Shown here one piece after another: positions 4,363 through 5,523 of a DNA stretch of 5,523 bases. A program made the position numbers and the translations under genes. Under the pieces are notes generated by a model that worked only from the letters and a program-made list of their open reading frames with translations, did not search any database and was not told the DNA's origin. Source of the stretch: Leptolyngbyaceae cyanobacterium SM1_3_5 (GTDB lineage: Bacteria; Cyanobacteriota; Cyanobacteriia; Elainellales; Elainellaceae). Location: the NCBI GenBank assembly GCA_012031475.1, contig JAAUTJ010000377.1, forward strand, positions 1-5,523, in the 5' to 3' direction. Within the stretch, counting starts at the first letter, position 1, and the number at the start of each line of letters is the position of its first letter.

Positions 4363-5523
4363 TTAGAAGCTGAAGCTTGTCCGCAGCGCACCGATCACAA
4401 GGTCGTCGTTGTCGTTGTTGTTGCCAGGATCTTGCAGCCAGATGATGCCTGGTGTGAGCGTGATGTTGTCGGTCAATGGCAGACGGTAAAAGAGTTCAGC
4501 ATGAAGCGCTGCATCATCGATTCCGCCACCTCTACGGGAGCCAGCAACCTCAAAATCAGTCCGACGCGGTGGAACACCAACGATCAAACCAAGCAAGCTG
4601 CCTTCAACACCCAAATCGGCAACTCCAAGTGTACCAGCATACGTCCAGAACCTGGAATCACCTGCGCCGTCAAGTTCATCCGAATCGTAGTAGCTAACCC
4701 AGCCGCCAACAAAGAAGGCATCGTTGATCGCAAACTGAGCAGATACGCCGTAGGCATTGACAATCGAATTGTCACGATACGAATTAACGTAGGTCAGTGC
4801 TGCTGTCAGCGGGCTGTCGCCCAAGCCAAAGGTGAGCTGACCAAAAGCTGCATAGTCACCGTTGAACAGACCACGACCATCATTAGGATCGTTGCCTGTG
4901 CCTGACAAGTAGCCAAGACCCAATTGCAGGTTGTCGCTAAAATCAAACGTCAAGCCTGCACCGATACCTGTGCCAGGAGCGATGTCGTAAATCGGGTTGT
5001 AGCCGAAATAAGAGATTGAGCCTTGCTCCGGATCGTCAAACGAACTGATGGAAGAAACGATGTCGCTGATGCTACCACCTTGAGCCTCAATGTAGACTGT
5101 GGTTGCATCACCTACCGGGAAGTAATATTCCAAGCGCGACAACCGAACGTTTCCGCTAGTATTTGTAGCGTAAGAGAAGGAATTTTGAGCCGCAAACAGT
5201 GTGTCGTTGGCGATTGCGTTCGTGCCAGCATCAGCGGTCTGAGCGAAGTCAACAAAGTTACCCCACTGCAAACGCGCCCGCAAGCGGTCTTCGCCTGTGA
5301 AGCTGGTGTCAAAGTTGAGACGAACGCGGCTTTGAAAAACAGTGTTGGTGTCGTCTTCGCCTAGGATGTTCCTCTCCGTCCCGCTGGCGCTCAACTCAAT
5401 GTCTTCATCAACACCAAAGATGTCAGCCAGCGAGAAGATCGTGCGACCGCGCAGAACGGTTGTGGTCGAGAACTGGTTGGCTTCGAGTTCAGCCGTGCGA
5501 GCTTCGAGGGCATCGACACGACC
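4363..5523 (-). CDS. Cyanobacterial SLH/OprB-type outer-membrane porin (iron uptake porin-like), 5' end cut by window edge
   Basis: This is the beta-barrel part of a cyanobacterial outer-membrane porin of the OprB (PF04966) type, used for passage of small solutes and linked in Synechocystis to iron uptake. The frame is open to the right edge, giving 386 residues without a start. The first visible residues, GRVDALEARTAELEANQFST, are the end of the helical linker that follows the SLH domain. The next block, LRGRTIFSLADIFGV, opens the barrel. Alternating strands follow (RLRARLQWGNF, SRLEYYFPVG, LQLGLGYLSG, LTAALTYVNS, DAFFVGGWVSYY, AALHAELFYRLPL), and the chain ends in phenylalanine (TSFSF), as BAM-assembled proteins do. 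Signal peptide and SLH domain must lie beyond the window; such proteins are usually 500-600 residues. A TTG at 5394 is only an internal leucine codon. The gene is monocistronic at its 3' end, given the terminator. Confidence 0.93.
   Translation of the reverse strand, partial: GRVDALEARTAELEANQFSTTTVLRGRTIFSLADIFGVDEDIELSASGTERNILGEDDTNTVFQSRVRLNFDTSFTGEDRLRARLQWGNFVDFAQTADAGTNAIANDTLFAAQNSFSYATNTSGNVRLSRLEYYFPVGDATTVYIEAQGGSISDIVSSISSFDDPEQGSISYFGYNPIYDIAPGTGIGAGLTFDFSDNLQLGLGYLSGTGNDPNDGRGLFNGDYAAFGQLTFGLGDSPLTAALTYVNSYRDNSIVNAYGVSAQFAINDAFFVGGWVSYYDSDELDGAGDSRFWTYAGTLGVADLGVEGSLLGLIVGVPPRRTDFEVAGSRRGGGIDDAALHAELFYRLPLTDNITLTPGIIWLQDPGNNNDNDDLVIGALRTSFSF
4402..4424 (-). repeat. Short GTT/GTC triplet run encoding an Asn/Asp-rich loop in the porin
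   Basis: Seven consecutive GTC or GTT triplets on the plus strand encode DDNDNNN in reverse order, read in the protein as GNNNDNDD. It falls between the last two predicted strands (ITLTPGIIWLQDP and LVIGALRTSFSF), thus in a loop or turn near the C terminus. Such a run can vary in length by slippage without breaking the frame. Confidence 0.5.

Noticed and set aside
4432..4905. A 157-codon plus-strand frame opposite the porin
   Set aside because: The porin frame on the other strand is continuous, family-like and ends in the expected Phe; the plus-strand frame has no domain or ribosome binding site.
1..5523. Search by eye for tRNA, rRNA, CRISPR repeats, insertion sequences or attachment sites
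   Set aside because: No cloverleaf-like segment, regularly spaced repeats, transposase motif or terminal inverted repeats were seen; the only iterated motif is HIP1.

Overview
The window is from a cyanobacterium. The evidence is the presence of four exact HIP1 octamers (GCGATCGC) plus many GATCG cores, an SLH/OprB-type outer-membrane porin of the cyanobacterial kind, and a J-domain protein whose C-terminal region resembles a family I know only from cyanobacteria. The genus cannot be set from this much sequence. Every gene I can support lies on the minus strand, so the window is read from right to left.

Layout in transcription order. (1) 5523-4363: an OprB-type porin, cut by the right edge, with no start in the window and closed by a clear intrinsic terminator at 4286-4316. 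(2) 4264-4196: a promoter with a perfect TATAAT box and a 27-bp imperfect inverted repeat at the expected transcription start, in front of an Rrf2-family regulator gene (4196-3761). That gene is broken by frameshift in this sequence. (3) 3740-2781: cysteine synthase (O-acetylserine sulfhydrylase), 20 bp behind the regulator. (4) 2740-2053: a J-domain co-chaperone-like gene, split into two overlapping frames by one extra base near 2332. (5) 2023-1283: a class I SAM-dependent methyltransferase of unknown substrate, with a GTG start. (6) A 137-bp leader with small hairpins. (7) 1145-1: Der (EngA), the double-GTPase ribosome assembly factor, cut by the left edge after 381 residues.

The functional unit that stands out is regulator plus cysteine synthase. 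The reconstructed Rrf2 protein looks more like CymR (no cysteine triad, C terminus ending in an aromatic-Tyr-Ile) than like the Fe-S sensor IscR. In Firmicutes, CymR works together with CysK to sense cysteine status. The inverted repeat over the predicted start site is a natural candidate for autoregulation of the rrf2-cysK pair.

Two of the six genes carry frameshifts that one or two single-base changes would repair, one of them next to a short A run. This could be real decay or base-level errors in the assembly; the sequence alone does not decide. I see no phage, insertion sequence, CRISPR array, defence island or RNA gene, and no clearly new multi-gene system.
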